64,000 bases of DNA, from NCBI GenBank assembly GCA_020634875.1, contig JACKAX010000004.1, positions 106,527-170,526 of the forward strand. Direction: 5' to 3'. The stretch is from Anaerolineales bacterium. GTDB taxonomy: Bacteria; Chloroflexota; Anaerolineae; Anaerolineales; JABWBV01. The position numbers and the translations under genes are program-made. Positions 26,301 through 34,880 of this stretch are shown here, in pieces. The notes under the pieces are model-generated. The model was not told the DNA's origin. It ran no database searches and saw nothing but the letters and a program-made list of their open reading frames with translations. Position 1 is the first letter of the stretch. Each line of letters opens with the position of its first letter.

Positions 26301-26413
26301 AAAAAGATTTGAACTCCCGCGCCCCCCTCCTCATCACCGGCACTATGCACCTCGACCCCCTCTGGTCCGAAGGCGTGTTGGTCGCCCAGCGCATTCAGGC
26401 CGTGCGGGAGTGA
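23309..26413 (+). CDS. dnaE: DNA polymerase III alpha subunit, short DnaE-type
   Basis: The 1034-aa protein has an N-terminal PHP domain (HLHTHSYYSFLDG, TDHHGL, so the metal-binding His/Asp residues are kept) and the C-family polymerase core. Catalytic aspartates lie in PDIDTDL (D387, D389) and VKIDLLG (D536). Helix-hairpin-helix and OB-fold regions follow to the end (IRLLGIRQTL, LVAQRIQAV). At ~1030 aa it is shorter than replicative DnaE (~1160) and close to the DnaE2/ImuC size, so it may be the error-prone or accessory polymerase. No imuA/imuB, lexA or SOS box is visible beside it. Strong C-rich third positions. It appears to be monocistronic. Confidence 0.93.
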   Translation: MFVHLHTHSYYSFLDGVPSPRALAEAAARHGMPALALTDHHGLTGAIPFYTACKDLGVQPILGLELTVTHKWGNGNLILLAENLDGWRSLCRLSSSLQTAPHRDPERGLPLERLAQDPAGLICLTGGPRGLLAELLHRNQPQQAQHFLAQLAEIYAAPNQLYIELQNHRPADRFLIEALAQLARPHQIPLVATHNVHFLSPEQAPLQHLLTAMRKNVPVASLSPSSSAPETASFTSADDMAARFAVYPDAVANTLEIAARCQVDLPLGIPHYPELPLPPGKTALQVLRDRAERGAQKIYPTPPPDLQTRLDHELTIIGNRGYAPLFLIMSEILDYARREGVPTASRGSASSSLVAHCLGITTPDPLLHNLYFERFLNPARTSPPDIDTDLCSTRREKVLRHVYEQYGDDRVAMVATINRFRGRSALREVAKAYGLSSKDIKTLTDDVPYRGWNPRGQDEEIPYADLLARFPQHAALFRDATALQEFPRHLSVHPGGVVIAPGPLTDLVPLHLASKGLVVTQFDLDAIQQMGLVKIDLLGTRGLSVLGDVAEQIYSWNRREYRTPLAVLDAIPQNDPETAELVEATRTIGCFQIESPGMRTTLREVRARSPQDLLIALALYRPGPMTGGLKDAFIRRHLGQEKIQYLHPALAPLLADTYGVILYQEQVLRIASGLAGLSLADADLLRRAMSHFDPGEKMKTLKENFIRGALEKSRVPRETGEQIWELMAAFAGYGFPKAHAASYAQVAWQSAWCKAHYPAEFMAAVLANWGGFYSQRVYLNEARRMGLVVRPPHINHAGPEFKVAYPKGEPVLYMGLNQVRDLTRRTQARILQNRPFPTLEDFLTRVDPRPKEVENLIRVGGLSGLGTIPALLSRIQSGTWHHAQPFLFALEPDALPTDEWPLADRIHAQQEILGASVDAHLLQLLPPERLTALASTSIEDALETLEDPDPPDTIRLLGIRQTLQRFFTDGEIRYVLELEDMTGMLPVIISPDLHRRAQKDLNSRAPLLITGTMHLDPLWSEGVLVAQRIQAVRE

Positions 26414-26435
26414 TTTCATTCCGACTCACCCCTCT

Positions 26436-26526
26436 GTCATTCCGACCAGAGGGAGGAATCCCTGATACGAGTCTCCAACACTCCTCTTCGCAGGGATTTC
26501 TCGTCGCAAAGCCTCCTCGAAATGAC
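26436..26526. repeat. Palindromic intergenic repeat (GTCATTCC ... GAAATGAC)
   Basis: GTCATTCCGA at the left and TCGAAATGAC at the right are inverted, with inner AGGAATCCCTG / CAGGGATTTCT also complementary. It is a common type of bacterial intergenic palindrome, placed 22 nt after dnaE, where it could also act in mRNA 3'-end formation. Confidence 0.7.
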
Positions 26527-26638
26527 AAATCCATGGTGGTTCTGAAACCCCCCTTTCATTACAAGGAATGGCATCACCTTTGAGCAAAACTTGCATCTAA
26601 AAAATGTTCATCTATTTTTACCAAAGGAGAATTATCCA

Positions 26639-27208
26639 TTGTTCGATCATTTTGGCCTCCTCGCCCCCTTTTACGAAAAATTCATTCCCCCCAAAGCCCC
26701 GGAAGAAATGTGGGCACTCGCAGATTTGCCCACCTCGGGCGCGCTGCTAGATGCGGGCGGCGGAACGGGCCGCATCGCCCAGTTTATGCGTGGGAAAGCA
26801 AACCCCGTCATCATCGCGGATTTGTCTACCAAAATGTTGGGAGAAGCCCGGCAGAAAGACGGCATCCGCACCGTGTGTTCCCACTCCGAAAAGCTCCCGT
26901 TTCCCGACGGAACCTTTGCCCGTATCATCATGGTAGACGCCCTCCATCACGTCTGCGACCAGCGTGCTACCGCCGCTGAACTCTGGCGCACGCTCAAACC
27001 GGGCGGACGTCTCGTCATCGAAGAACCGGATTTGCGCTATTTCGTGGTCAAATTGCTGGCGCTTTTAGAAAAAGTTGCGTTAATGCGGAGCCATTTCCTC
27101 GCTCCCCCACAGATCGCCGCCCTGTTCCCTTATCCCGACGCCCGCGTGCGTGTGGAAAGCGGGAAGTTCAACGCGTGGGTGATCGTGGAGAAAATCGGGC
27201 GTTCGTAA
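26639..27208 (+). CDS. Class I SAM-dependent methyltransferase (UbiE/Methyltransf_11-like)
   Basis: The TTG at 26639 is preferred because AAAGGAGA ends 8 nt before it; this gives 189 aa starting MFDHFGLLAPFYEKF. The SAM motif I is LLDAGGGTGRIAQF (about 34-47), with VIIADLSTKML, LPFPDGTFARIIMVDALHHV and LKPGGRLVIEEPD following in order. Substrate not predictable; quinone-type or small-molecule methylation is possible. Monocistronic, with a weak terminator beyond. Confidence 0.85.
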   Translation: MFDHFGLLAPFYEKFIPPKAPEEMWALADLPTSGALLDAGGGTGRIAQFMRGKANPVIIADLSTKMLGEARQKDGIRTVCSHSEKLPFPDGTFARIIMVDALHHVCDQRATAAELWRTLKPGGRLVIEEPDLRYFVVKLLALLEKVALMRSHFLAPPQIAALFPYPDARVRVESGKFNAWVIVEKIGRS

Positions 27209-27286
27209 CAGTTGGCAAACCCCATCCCTTCAAATTTTCGGGTTTCTATTATGTTAATTCCGGCAGAACGTATCTGTTTCAATTTA

Positions 27287-27310
27287 CCAGGAAATTGCCT
27301 GGATTTTTTT
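27287..27310 (+). terminator. Weak Rho-independent terminator
   Basis: CCAGG-AAATTG-CCTGG (27287-27302) is followed by a run of seven T (27304-27310), downstream of the methyltransferase. The tract overlaps the last bases of the convergent small gene. Confidence 0.5.
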
Positions 27311-27587
27311 AACGATACGCTTCGCTTAATTTCCTTGCCATCGCCATACCGATTTTAATCATCTGCTTCATGTTTTCTTCACTTGGGGCTTGGGACATGT
27401 GGCTAGCGGGCGGTAAATTCTCGGATATATAGGCCGCCAATGGGGTGCCCAACCAAAAGATAGGGAGCGCGATGTCTGCGTTCGTCAGGAGCGTGTGGAG
27501 CATCTGCGCGACTTGCTCGCGGTAGAGCGGGGTTGGCAGGCTGTCACTCCTTTTGCGCTTCGGCGTGAATGAGACCCAAAATTTCAT
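27309..27587 (-). CDS. Small unknown protein coupled to the TetR gene
   Basis: A 92-aa frame starts at an ATG overlapping the TetR stop by four bases (ATGA), a typical coupling arrangement. No family is recognised; a central hydrophobic patch (ALPIFWLGTPLAAYI) and a Met-rich basic C-terminus are visible. It could be a real small gene or the decayed remainder of a TetR-controlled gene. Confidence 0.5.
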   Translation of the reverse strand: MKFWVSFTPKRKRSDSLPTPLYREQVAQMLHTLLTNADIALPIFWLGTPLAAYISENLPPASHMSQAPSEENMKQMIKIGMAMARKLSEAYR

Positions 27588-28219
27588 CTCAAGGTTTCTC
27601 CATTACCCGGAGAATTTTCCGTTAATGGGCAGGTCAATCCGGTCAGGAGCAGTGCTGCGGTGGCTTGCATCGCTTCTTTTAAGTGCATCTTTTCTGGGGA
27701 CATCACCCACAATAGCATTAGCCCTTCATACGCACCGATGAAAGCATTGGCAACATCTTTGGGATTTATCGAAATGAATTCCCCTCCGGCGACACCTTGG
27801 GCAATAATATTTTCTAGCCCATTGCGATAGCCCGATTCGATGTGTTCCATTTCCGCACGGGTTTCAATATCTGGACTGGACATTGCCTGATATTTTGCAC
27901 CTGTTAAATAGAGTTCCCGCAAACCCTCGGCAGCATTCAGAACCCCATCCAAAAACAGTTGCAGGCGTTGACGGGCGGGGATATTCATTTCACTGAGCGC
28001 TTTCAATGCCGAAATGTTGGTTTCTGCATTCTGGGTTAGGAGAGCGCGAATGATCTCATCCTTGCTCTTGAAATACCAATATACTCCGCCCACACTTAAC
28101 CCAGCTTGACGAGCGATGTCCTGCATTTTTACCTCTTTGAGCGAATGATGCGCGAACAACTCGCGTGCGGCGGCGAGAATCATGTTGATGCGTTGGTCGC
28201 TGACATCGGGCTTGGGCAT
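27584..28219 (-). CDS. TetR/AcrR-family transcriptional regulator
   Basis: The 211-aa protein has an N-terminal TetR helix-turn-helix (INMILAAARELFAHHSLKEV, MQDIARQAGLSVGGVYWYFKSKDEII, about 12-57) and a helical ligand-binding C-terminal domain. The target is unknown; the nearest divergent partner is on the same strand, so it may regulate itself and the coupled small gene. Confidence 0.9.
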   Translation of the reverse strand: MPKPDVSDQRINMILAAARELFAHHSLKEVKMQDIARQAGLSVGGVYWYFKSKDEIIRALLTQNAETNISALKALSEMNIPARQRLQLFLDGVLNAAEGLRELYLTGAKYQAMSSPDIETRAEMEHIESGYRNGLENIIAQGVAGGEFISINPKDVANAFIGAYEGLMLLWVMSPEKMHLKEAMQATAALLLTGLTCPLTENSPGNGETLR

Positions 28220-28247
28220 GGGGTTTTGCTTGCGATTTTGTTAGGGG

Positions 28248-28484
28248 TTAATATCCGGTTGGATTTGCGTTGGACAATTTTAATTTTTGAAAGTACTGGA
28301 TCACATCAATCCGGCGCGGGTGACGGCACAAATAGCCATACCCAAAGCGGAGGGAGTGTTTACACTTAGAAACGCCGAAAACACATTCCACAAGTTCATA
28401 ATCAAAACTGTCAAAAGGCTTCGGTTGGCAATTTTCGGGAAGATCTTTGCCCAAAGAAAACTCGTCGTTCAATTCATCCTGCAT
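28248..28484 (-). CDS. Small unknown Cys-containing protein
   Basis: A 78-aa protein, with four cysteines in the central half (NCQPK, VECVFG, SKCKHSLRFGYGYLC). GGAAG lies 6 nt before the ATG, and the gene starts 18 nt after the penicillin-acylase stop on the same strand. The spacing and ribosome site support a real gene. Function unknown. Confidence 0.5.
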   Translation of the reverse strand: MQDELNDEFSLGKDLPENCQPKPFDSFDYELVECVFGVSKCKHSLRFGYGYLCRHPRRIDVIQYFQKLKLSNANPTGY

Positions 28485-28502
28485 AGATAACTTCCATTAG
28501 GC

Positions 28503-30872
28503 TTAAGGATTTAAAACCAGTTTATTTTCCGCTTGGGTCTGGATCGCTTCCAGGCTGAACGGCAGCGTATGATATTCCACGGCTAACCACGCTTCGATCT
28601 GGTCGGCATAATGCGGGCTAAAAGGCTGGCCGGATTGTCCACTGGGGATGATCGAGAGCGAGGCATCCCAATCGCCAGGGTCAGCGATGAGCCGATACGC
28701 CGGACCAAGTGTCATCGCATAGGGTTTGTCGGGCGTGTATGCCCCGCTATCCACCGTATTCCAGTTCCCACCGGTTGGAAACGGGCCGCGGTTAAAAATA
28801 GGTTTCAAAACGCCAATACTACCCAACGGATGTGCGAAGGTGTGTTGGTGCAGATTGCCCCACGCCCACAGGGTGGAATCTGCTCCCAACTCGTTCACCG
28901 CCGCGGAGAGGGCCGCAGACAATCCCTCTGCGCGACGCCCGTTCCACCAGGGATTAGCCGGGTCATCCAGCAATTTTTGCAGGAACATATAGGGGTACCC
29001 TGCCAGATTAAGATAAGCATCTATCGCTTCGGCATCCAGTTTATTGCCCAATGTAAGCCGTAATAAATGGTGCATTGCTACCTCGCTGAGGGAGGCGGCG
29101 GCACTGTCGGGGGTCATGTTCCCGTCCCAGTTTTTCAACAAAGCGACGGCATTTCTTTCTTCTTGGGTTTGCGGGGTTGCCTCAGCGACAAGCGTTTGTG
29201 CGACTTGTAGATTGATATCGCTGTGCCAGTTCGCTTGCAGGTTTGCAAAATCCTCAGAGATAACGTTTTGTGAATTGCGGATCGTTTCGCTAATGAGGGC
29301 CACGCGGTACGGCGGCTGGAAATAATGCGAAAGAAAATGGGGATAATCCAACCCCGCGGGGCGATTGTTTGCGGAAGCGAAGAAATCATCCTTCGCATTC
29401 AACGCGGATGGAAGTTCCTCGAACGGAACGAACCCCACCCATTCGTGCTTTGCATCTGCCCCCGCAACAGGCAGTAGACCATAGACATCATTCTCCGCTC
29501 GAATGGGCACCGCCCCCGACATCTGATACCCGATGTTCCCTTCCGTGTCCGCATACACAAAATTCATCCCCGGCAACTGCCAAAAAGCGAGCGCAGCGCG
29601 GAACTCGTCCCAATTGGCCGCGCGGTTGAGGGCGAGAATGGCCTGGGCAAGAGGGCGGCCCTGATCCGACCCCGTCCAACGCAGGGCGAGAGTTTGGGGG
29701 CTGTCCGGGGTTGCGTCGGTGATGAGCGGGCCGTGGTGGGTTAGCCGCACGTTGATTGTGACCGGGGCGGCATCCTTCACCTGGATAATCTCTTCCCGGA
29801 AGGAGAGGTCTTTCCACGCGCCGTCAAATTCATATTGCGTGCCGTCTTCGTTGAGGGTCTCGATAAACAAGTCTTCCACGTCGGGCCGGGCGTTGGTGAC
29901 GGCCCAGGCGATCCTGGCGTTGTGCCCAATTTCGATGCCGGGCAAGCCGGGCAGGGACGCACCCACCACGTCGTATTGGTTGTCCGTGGTGTGCAGGCCA
30001 ACTTCATACCAAAGGGTGGGCATGGACAGGCTTTGATGTGGATCGCCTGCGAGCAAGGGCATCCCCGACGCGGTGTGACTGCCGCCGACCACCCAGGCGT
30101 TGCTGCCCTGATCGGGGCGGGCAAGCGGGTTGGTGGCGGTCCATGCCTGGGTGGTGGCACGGAGCGCGGCGATGGTTTCCGGAAGGAGGGACGCGTTGGC
30201 ATCGGGGATAACGTCGGGACCAGGGTAATCGGGCAAGATCGAGAGGGTTTCTTCCCAGGTCAGTGTTTGGGTCAATTGGCTGATGATGAGTTCATCCAGG
30301 TAATTGTTGCTCAGACCCCAGGCGACCAATTTACCAAATACGAGGGAGTCAATGGGTGTCCAGGGTCCGGGCGTGATACCAAGAATTTTGAATTCGAGCG
30401 GGAGTTTGCCGTTGGCTTGTGTCAGGAAGGCGTTGACACCGTCGGCGTAGGCGGTGAGGGCGGCCTGGGTTTCGGCGTCGAGCGTTTTCCAGTCGGCTTC
30501 CGCGGATTCGGTCATGCCGATGATCCGCATCATGGTGTCATTTTTCAACCCGCGGTCGCCGATAACCTCGCTTAACGTGCCGTGTGCAGCGCGCCGGGCA
30601 GATTCCATCGCCCAAAGCCGATCCTGCGCGGTGACGAATCCCTGCGCGAAGAAGAGATCATGCGGGTTTTCCGCGAGGATGTGGGGAATGCCACTCGCAT
30701 CGCGATAAATGGTAGTGGGGGCTGTTAGTCCGTCGAGTCTAAGTTCGCCATCCGTTTTGGGAAGCGCTGGGCGAATCACACCAAAATAGCCGAGACTCAA
30801 GGCGGCAAAAACAAGAACAAGGAGGGCAAACAGCAAACAGAGCATGATTTTCTTTGTGCGTTTCATGGGCAT
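28503..30872 (-). CDS. Penicillin acylase family (Ntn) hydrolase
   Basis: A 789-aa precursor with an N-terminal membrane or signal anchor (residues 8-32, KIMLCLLFALLVLVFAALSLG). The alpha-chain signatures are DxxGIPHI (RDASGIPHILAENPHDLFFAQG) and FVTAQDRLWAMESARRAAHG. The autocatalytic site is G-S257-N-A-W, where the new beta chain would begin with the nucleophilic Ser. Family members hydrolyse amide bonds of penicillins, acyl-homoserine lactones or other acylated amines outside the cytoplasm. The true substrate cannot be read off. A small gene follows at 18 nt. Confidence 0.93.
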   Translation of the reverse strand: MPMKRTKKIMLCLLFALLVLVFAALSLGYFGVIRPALPKTDGELRLDGLTAPTTIYRDASGIPHILAENPHDLFFAQGFVTAQDRLWAMESARRAAHGTLSEVIGDRGLKNDTMMRIIGMTESAEADWKTLDAETQAALTAYADGVNAFLTQANGKLPLEFKILGITPGPWTPIDSLVFGKLVAWGLSNNYLDELIISQLTQTLTWEETLSILPDYPGPDVIPDANASLLPETIAALRATTQAWTATNPLARPDQGSNAWVVGGSHTASGMPLLAGDPHQSLSMPTLWYEVGLHTTDNQYDVVGASLPGLPGIEIGHNARIAWAVTNARPDVEDLFIETLNEDGTQYEFDGAWKDLSFREEIIQVKDAAPVTINVRLTHHGPLITDATPDSPQTLALRWTGSDQGRPLAQAILALNRAANWDEFRAALAFWQLPGMNFVYADTEGNIGYQMSGAVPIRAENDVYGLLPVAGADAKHEWVGFVPFEELPSALNAKDDFFASANNRPAGLDYPHFLSHYFQPPYRVALISETIRNSQNVISEDFANLQANWHSDINLQVAQTLVAEATPQTQEERNAVALLKNWDGNMTPDSAAASLSEVAMHHLLRLTLGNKLDAEAIDAYLNLAGYPYMFLQKLLDDPANPWWNGRRAEGLSAALSAAVNELGADSTLWAWGNLHQHTFAHPLGSIGVLKPIFNRGPFPTGGNWNTVDSGAYTPDKPYAMTLGPAYRLIADPGDWDASLSIIPSGQSGQPFSPHYADQIEAWLAVEYHTLPFSLEAIQTQAENKLVLNP

Positions 30873-30881
30873 TCCTGAACA

Positions 30882-30910
30882 AAAATAACCGAACAGAATT
30901 CGGTTATTTT
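30882..30910. terminator. Terminator hairpin between DUF3592 and penicillin acylase genes
   Basis: AAAATAACCGAA (30882-30893) and TTCGGTTATTTT (30899-30910) form a perfect 12-bp stem with a 5-nt loop, followed on the - strand by T5. It would end the DUF3592 transcript just before the acylase start. Confidence 0.8.
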
Positions 30911-30956
30911 ATGCCCGGCCTGGGTGAGCGTCAAGAGAAAATCAGGGATTTTTGGG

Positions 30957-31463
30957 TTAGTGGTCAATGGCTTTGGCCATTGAAACCAAACCCATAACGG
31001 CGAATAGGCCGGCGACGACCGTAACAAACATGGTAAAAACCAAGGAGGGAGGTGCAAAATCCTCCTTGACCACAGATAGGGTAGGGTCGGAGGCCGCATA
31101 TAGGATTTCGATTTTTTGCCCTGTTTGGAGACTCAAATACAGGGCCTGTGAGATAGTATCCACGTCTTCAAATTTAACAGGAGAACCGTTCACGTTTCCA
31201 GTAAATTGGTAATATACCTTATGAGTAGTTATACGGTGGGTTTTTTGGCTTCCACGACGTTCAAGCTCCAATTTTAAGATAGTGGCGGTTGTAGAAACGC
31301 CTTCGCGTGAAAGGCGTTCATATACCGCAAGGTTATTCCGATAAACAATCAGGCTGCCCCCTTCAATTAAAACGCCGATGGCAATCCATAATAAGTTAAA
31401 GACGAGGCTGCATCCCAGAGAAGTGGGTTGGGAACGTTTTTGCGTGGATGGTTTGGGCGGCAT
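30957..31463 (-). CDS. DUF3592-domain membrane protein
   Basis: A 168-aa protein with membrane helices at about 17-40 and 142-163, separated by an extracytoplasmic beta-rich domain typical of DUF3592 (TTATILKLELERRG, VYYQFTGNVNGSPVKFED, GQKIEILYAASDP). Basic N-terminus in the cytoplasm. Function of the family is unknown. Single-gene transcript. Confidence 0.82.
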   Translation of the reverse strand: MPPKPSTQKRSQPTSLGCSLVFNLLWIAIGVLIEGGSLIVYRNNLAVYERLSREGVSTTATILKLELERRGSQKTHRITTHKVYYQFTGNVNGSPVKFEDVDTISQALYLSLQTGQKIEILYAASDPTLSVVKEDFAPPSLVFTMFVTVVAGLFAVMGLVSMAKAIDH

Positions 31464-31861
31464 TGTTTTGATCCTTTCAAAGTAAATAATTTAGGCGGAA
31501 TCTATGAGGTTTCGTTTTACCAGCACCGTAAAACAAGGTTACGATTTTTTACGGTGATTAGTTGTGCACATGATATCGGGTTTATTTTAAATTCGAGGGT
31601 TATGTAGGCCGGTTTGTAGATCAAATTCCAGAGGGAAAGCCCCCAAAAAACAGGTTAATTGGGGCTTTGAGAGGTTATGAGGCTTTTAAAAATCCTGGTG
31701 GAATACACCCGATTGCCTGGAGGCGAGATAAAGAGGTAATGTTATACTCAGAAAGAGAACATGCTTCGCATTCTGCGAAAATAGGATAGTTCCTCTCTAG
31801 TAAAACCCATTAAAAATTAGGAGCCCAGAAATCAGACATTGCCTTTGGAGCCAAATGCCTC
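31464..31861. other. Intergenic region between divergent DUF3592 and GH3 genes
   Basis: No gene. Inverted repeats CACCGTAAAA/TTTTACGGTG (31524-31533 and 31547-31556) and AAAGCCCC/GGGGCTTT (31636-31643 and 31661-31668) are visible. A TATACT that could be a -10 element for the GH3 gene lies near 31743. No operator could be assigned. Confidence 0.4.
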
Positions 31862-34033
31862 ATGAACCCACCCCCTATGTACCTCGACCCGACCCAACCC
31901 CGAGAAAACCGTATCAAAGACCTGATCTCCCACCTGACCCTAGAAGAGAAGACAGGCTTGATGAGCCACCCAGCGAAAGGCGTGCCGCGCCTGGGCATCC
32001 CCGCCTACAATTATTGGAGCGAAGCCCTGCACGGTGTGGCACGCAACGGACGTGCAACGGTGTTTCCGCAAGCCATCGGCATGGCTGCGACTTGGAACCA
32101 ACCGTTGATTAAACTCGTTGGCGCAGCTATCGGGGATGAGGCGCGCGCCAAATACCACGAGACCCTTCGGCGCAATGGTTACACCCAACAGTATCAGGGG
32201 CTGACGTTTTGGTCGCCGAATGTTAACCTGTTTCGTGATCCACGTTGGGGGCGCGGGCAGGAAACCTGGGGGGAAGACCCCTGGCTAACAGGGGAAATGG
32301 CATCGGCTTTTGTGCAGGGGTTACAGGGGGATCATCCTAAATATTTAAAAGCGGCTGCATGTGCCAAACACTTCGCGGTTCATTCTGGTCCGGAAAGGGA
32401 GCGCCACCACTTTAACGCCCTCTGCACACCCCGCGAACTATACGATACCTACCTGCCCGCGTTCAAAAAACTGGTCGTTGAGGCAAAAGTGGAAGCGATC
32501 ATGGGCGCTTACAATCGCACGTTGGACGAGCCTTGTTGTGCCAGCGAACTTTTACTCGTAAAAATCCTGCGCGGGGAATGGAATTTTCAGGGGCATGTGG
32601 TTTCGGACTGCGGTGCGCTTAGCGATTTTCACCGCAACCACAAAATCACCGCGGATGCGGCTGAATCGGCGGCCCTGGCCCTCCAAAAAGGGTGTGATCT
32701 GGGGTGTGATCAGGTTTTTGATGCGATCCCCACGGCCATTGCACGCGGCCTGATCACCGAAGCCGACGTGGACCACGCGCTGGAACACACGCTGGGTACG
32801 CGGTTCAAGTTGGGGATGTTCGACCTGCAGGAGGAGGTTCCCTTCGCAAAAATTTCTATGGACGTGGTAGCCTGTCCTGAACATCGTAAACTCGCTTACC
32901 GTACGGCAACCGAATCCGTCGTCTTGTTGAAAAACAAAGATCACATTTTGCCCGTCAAGCCCGAAACCGAAAATATCTTCCTCACCGGCCCAAGCGCAAC
33001 CAGCCTGGAAGTGCTTTTAGGGAATTATTACGGCTTTAACAACGAAATGAGTACTCTATTGGAGGGGATTGCTGGACGTTTGCCCGAAGGAATGGGCATG
33101 GAATATCATCCGGGTGCGCTATTCAAACACCTGAACGAAATCAGCCAGACCTGGGCGCCCGGCATGGCGCAAAACTCTGCAATCACGATTTGTTGTGTTG
33201 GCAACTCGCCCATGCTAGAAGGTGAAGAAGGCGAGGCCCTGCTTACCCATGTTAACGGAGACCGCGCAGAGATTACCTTGCCGTCCAGCCAGGTGGCGTA
33301 TATCAAAACGCTTGCCCAGCATGCAGCGAAAATTGTGTTGGTGGTGACGGGCGGTAGCCCGATTGCGTTAGGGGAGGTCGATGACTTGGTGGAAGCGATC
33401 CTCTTTGTCTGGTATCCAGGCATGGAGGGGGGAAAAGCTGTGGCGGATGTACTCTTTGGGGATGTTTCGCCGGGGGGCAAACTGCCGATCACCTTTCCCA
33501 AATCCCTGACCCAATTGCCCCCTTTCGACGATTACAGTATGAACGGGCGCACCTACCGCTACATGACCGAAGACCCTCTTTATCCCTTTGGTTTTGGATT
33601 GAGTTACAGCCGGTTTGATTATGCCGATTTATCCCTGGAAACCCCGCAGGTTAATGAAGGAGAAAACCTGAATATCAGCTTTTCCGTCAAAAATATTGGG
33701 CCGTATAAGGCTGACGAAGTCGCACAGGTTTACTTAAGCGATTTGGAAGCCTCGACGATGGTTCCCCTTTCCAAACTTGTGGGCTTTGAAAGAATAACTC
33801 TGAAACCGGGCGAAAGCCGCTGCCTGAAATTTGTGATAACCCCGGAGCAGATGTCCTTCTTTGACGATGGAGGGAAACTGACGCTGGAACCGGGTGAGTT
33901 CCAGCTGGAAGTGGGCGGTTGTTCGCCCGGCCCCCGCGGGCAGGTTTTGGGGGTGCCCATGCCCCAAAAAGCATTATTTCACGTTGTACCTTCTCTAATG
34001 ACTGAAAATCACAAGCAGTATACCAGTGGATAA
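31862..34033 (+). CDS. Glycoside hydrolase family 3 (beta-xylosidase/beta-glucosidase type)
   Basis: The 723-aa protein has no signal peptide. The GH3 TIM-barrel signatures are YNYWSEALHGVA, RDPRWGRGQETWGEDP and AACAKHFAVHSGPERERHHF, and the nucleophile is D249 in VVSDCGAL. The (alpha/beta)6 sandwich follows from about 330, and a fibronectin-III-like domain closes the protein (about 600-700). YWSEALHG is the pattern of bacterial and plant beta-xylosidases, so a xylo-oligosaccharide substrate is favoured, acting in the cytoplasm. It converges with an SGNH esterase gene. Confidence 0.93.
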   Translation: MNPPPMYLDPTQPRENRIKDLISHLTLEEKTGLMSHPAKGVPRLGIPAYNYWSEALHGVARNGRATVFPQAIGMAATWNQPLIKLVGAAIGDEARAKYHETLRRNGYTQQYQGLTFWSPNVNLFRDPRWGRGQETWGEDPWLTGEMASAFVQGLQGDHPKYLKAAACAKHFAVHSGPERERHHFNALCTPRELYDTYLPAFKKLVVEAKVEAIMGAYNRTLDEPCCASELLLVKILRGEWNFQGHVVSDCGALSDFHRNHKITADAAESAALALQKGCDLGCDQVFDAIPTAIARGLITEADVDHALEHTLGTRFKLGMFDLQEEVPFAKISMDVVACPEHRKLAYRTATESVVLLKNKDHILPVKPETENIFLTGPSATSLEVLLGNYYGFNNEMSTLLEGIAGRLPEGMGMEYHPGALFKHLNEISQTWAPGMAQNSAITICCVGNSPMLEGEEGEALLTHVNGDRAEITLPSSQVAYIKTLAQHAAKIVLVVTGGSPIALGEVDDLVEAILFVWYPGMEGGKAVADVLFGDVSPGGKLPITFPKSLTQLPPFDDYSMNGRTYRYMTEDPLYPFGFGLSYSRFDYADLSLETPQVNEGENLNISFSVKNIGPYKADEVAQVYLSDLEASTMVPLSKLVGFERITLKPGESRCLKFVITPEQMSFFDDGGKLTLEPGEFQLEVGGCSPGPRGQVLGVPMPQKALFHVVPSLMTENHKQYTSG

Positions 34034-34136
34034 TGTTAGATGTACCTCTCCATCCATAGCTATCGAATTCAAAATCAGAATAGATGATTTCTTTCCATAA
34101 TTCCCGGTTGCGAATCCGGGTTCGGGTAATTGGCAA

Positions 34137-34778
34137 TTATCCCTTGTATTCCACTGCCTTTAAAAAGGCGCGTGCAAGGATGGCATGTCCCGTTAAATTT
34201 GGATGTACCCGATCCCAGGCGAGACTCATCGGGTGGGTGCTTTGCAGAATGGCATCAAAAGCAGCTTGTGTGTCTACAAAAATCGCTTTATGTTTGCGGG
34301 CTAACTCGCGCACTGCTTTACCATATTTATCCATCATCGCCCGCATTGGATCATTACGCGAGGGTTCGATAAAGTACGGCGTCATCAATACCAACCCCTT
34401 TAGTGTGGGACGGGTTTTTTGGAGGAGGGCATCGAGCGTGGTTGTGTATTCTGCAAGGGCGACATGTGCCTCCGTTTGGAGGGGGGTGTCGAACTGCCGC
34501 CAAACATCGTTAATGCCGATCATCACCGTTAGCCAATCCGGTTTGAGTTTGAGTACATCAGTCTCCCAACGGTTTTTTAAATCGCGGACAGTATTCCCGC
34601 TCGTGCCGACATTTAGGAGGCGAAGATGGGCTTGGGGATAAGTGGCTGTTAGCCACGCGTTGATCAGGCTGACGTAACCGTTGCCCAGGCCGATGCCTTC
34701 CCCAACAGGGTGAGCACGGTCACAGTCCGTAATCGAATCGCCGATAAAAAGAAGTTTGTTTTGTGGTTGGATAAGCAT
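34137..34778 (-). CDS. SGNH/GDSL-family hydrolase (esterase)
   Basis: The 213-aa protein shows block I FIGDSITDC with nucleophile S15, a Gly in VGTSGN, Asn in IGINDVW and the catalytic D-x-x-H pair in WDRVHPN. No signal peptide. Members remove acetyl groups from xylan or other carbohydrates. Location beside GH3 and the hexuronate operon makes a sugar deacetylase likely, and a co-transcript with gntK (102-nt gap) is possible. Confidence 0.88.
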   Translation of the reverse strand: MLIQPQNKLLFIGDSITDCDRAHPVGEGIGLGNGYVSLINAWLTATYPQAHLRLLNVGTSGNTVRDLKNRWETDVLKLKPDWLTVMIGINDVWRQFDTPLQTEAHVALAEYTTTLDALLQKTRPTLKGLVLMTPYFIEPSRNDPMRAMMDKYGKAVRELARKHKAIFVDTQAAFDAILQSTHPMSLAWDRVHPNLTGHAILARAFLKAVEYKG

Positions 34779-34880
34779 GTGAAAAACTTAGGTACTGACG
34801 TTTTGGGTGGGAAAGGGTTTCTGTAAATTTGATCGAAGCTACAAAAGTATAGCCCTAAAAAAAACTCGCAGGAACAGATT

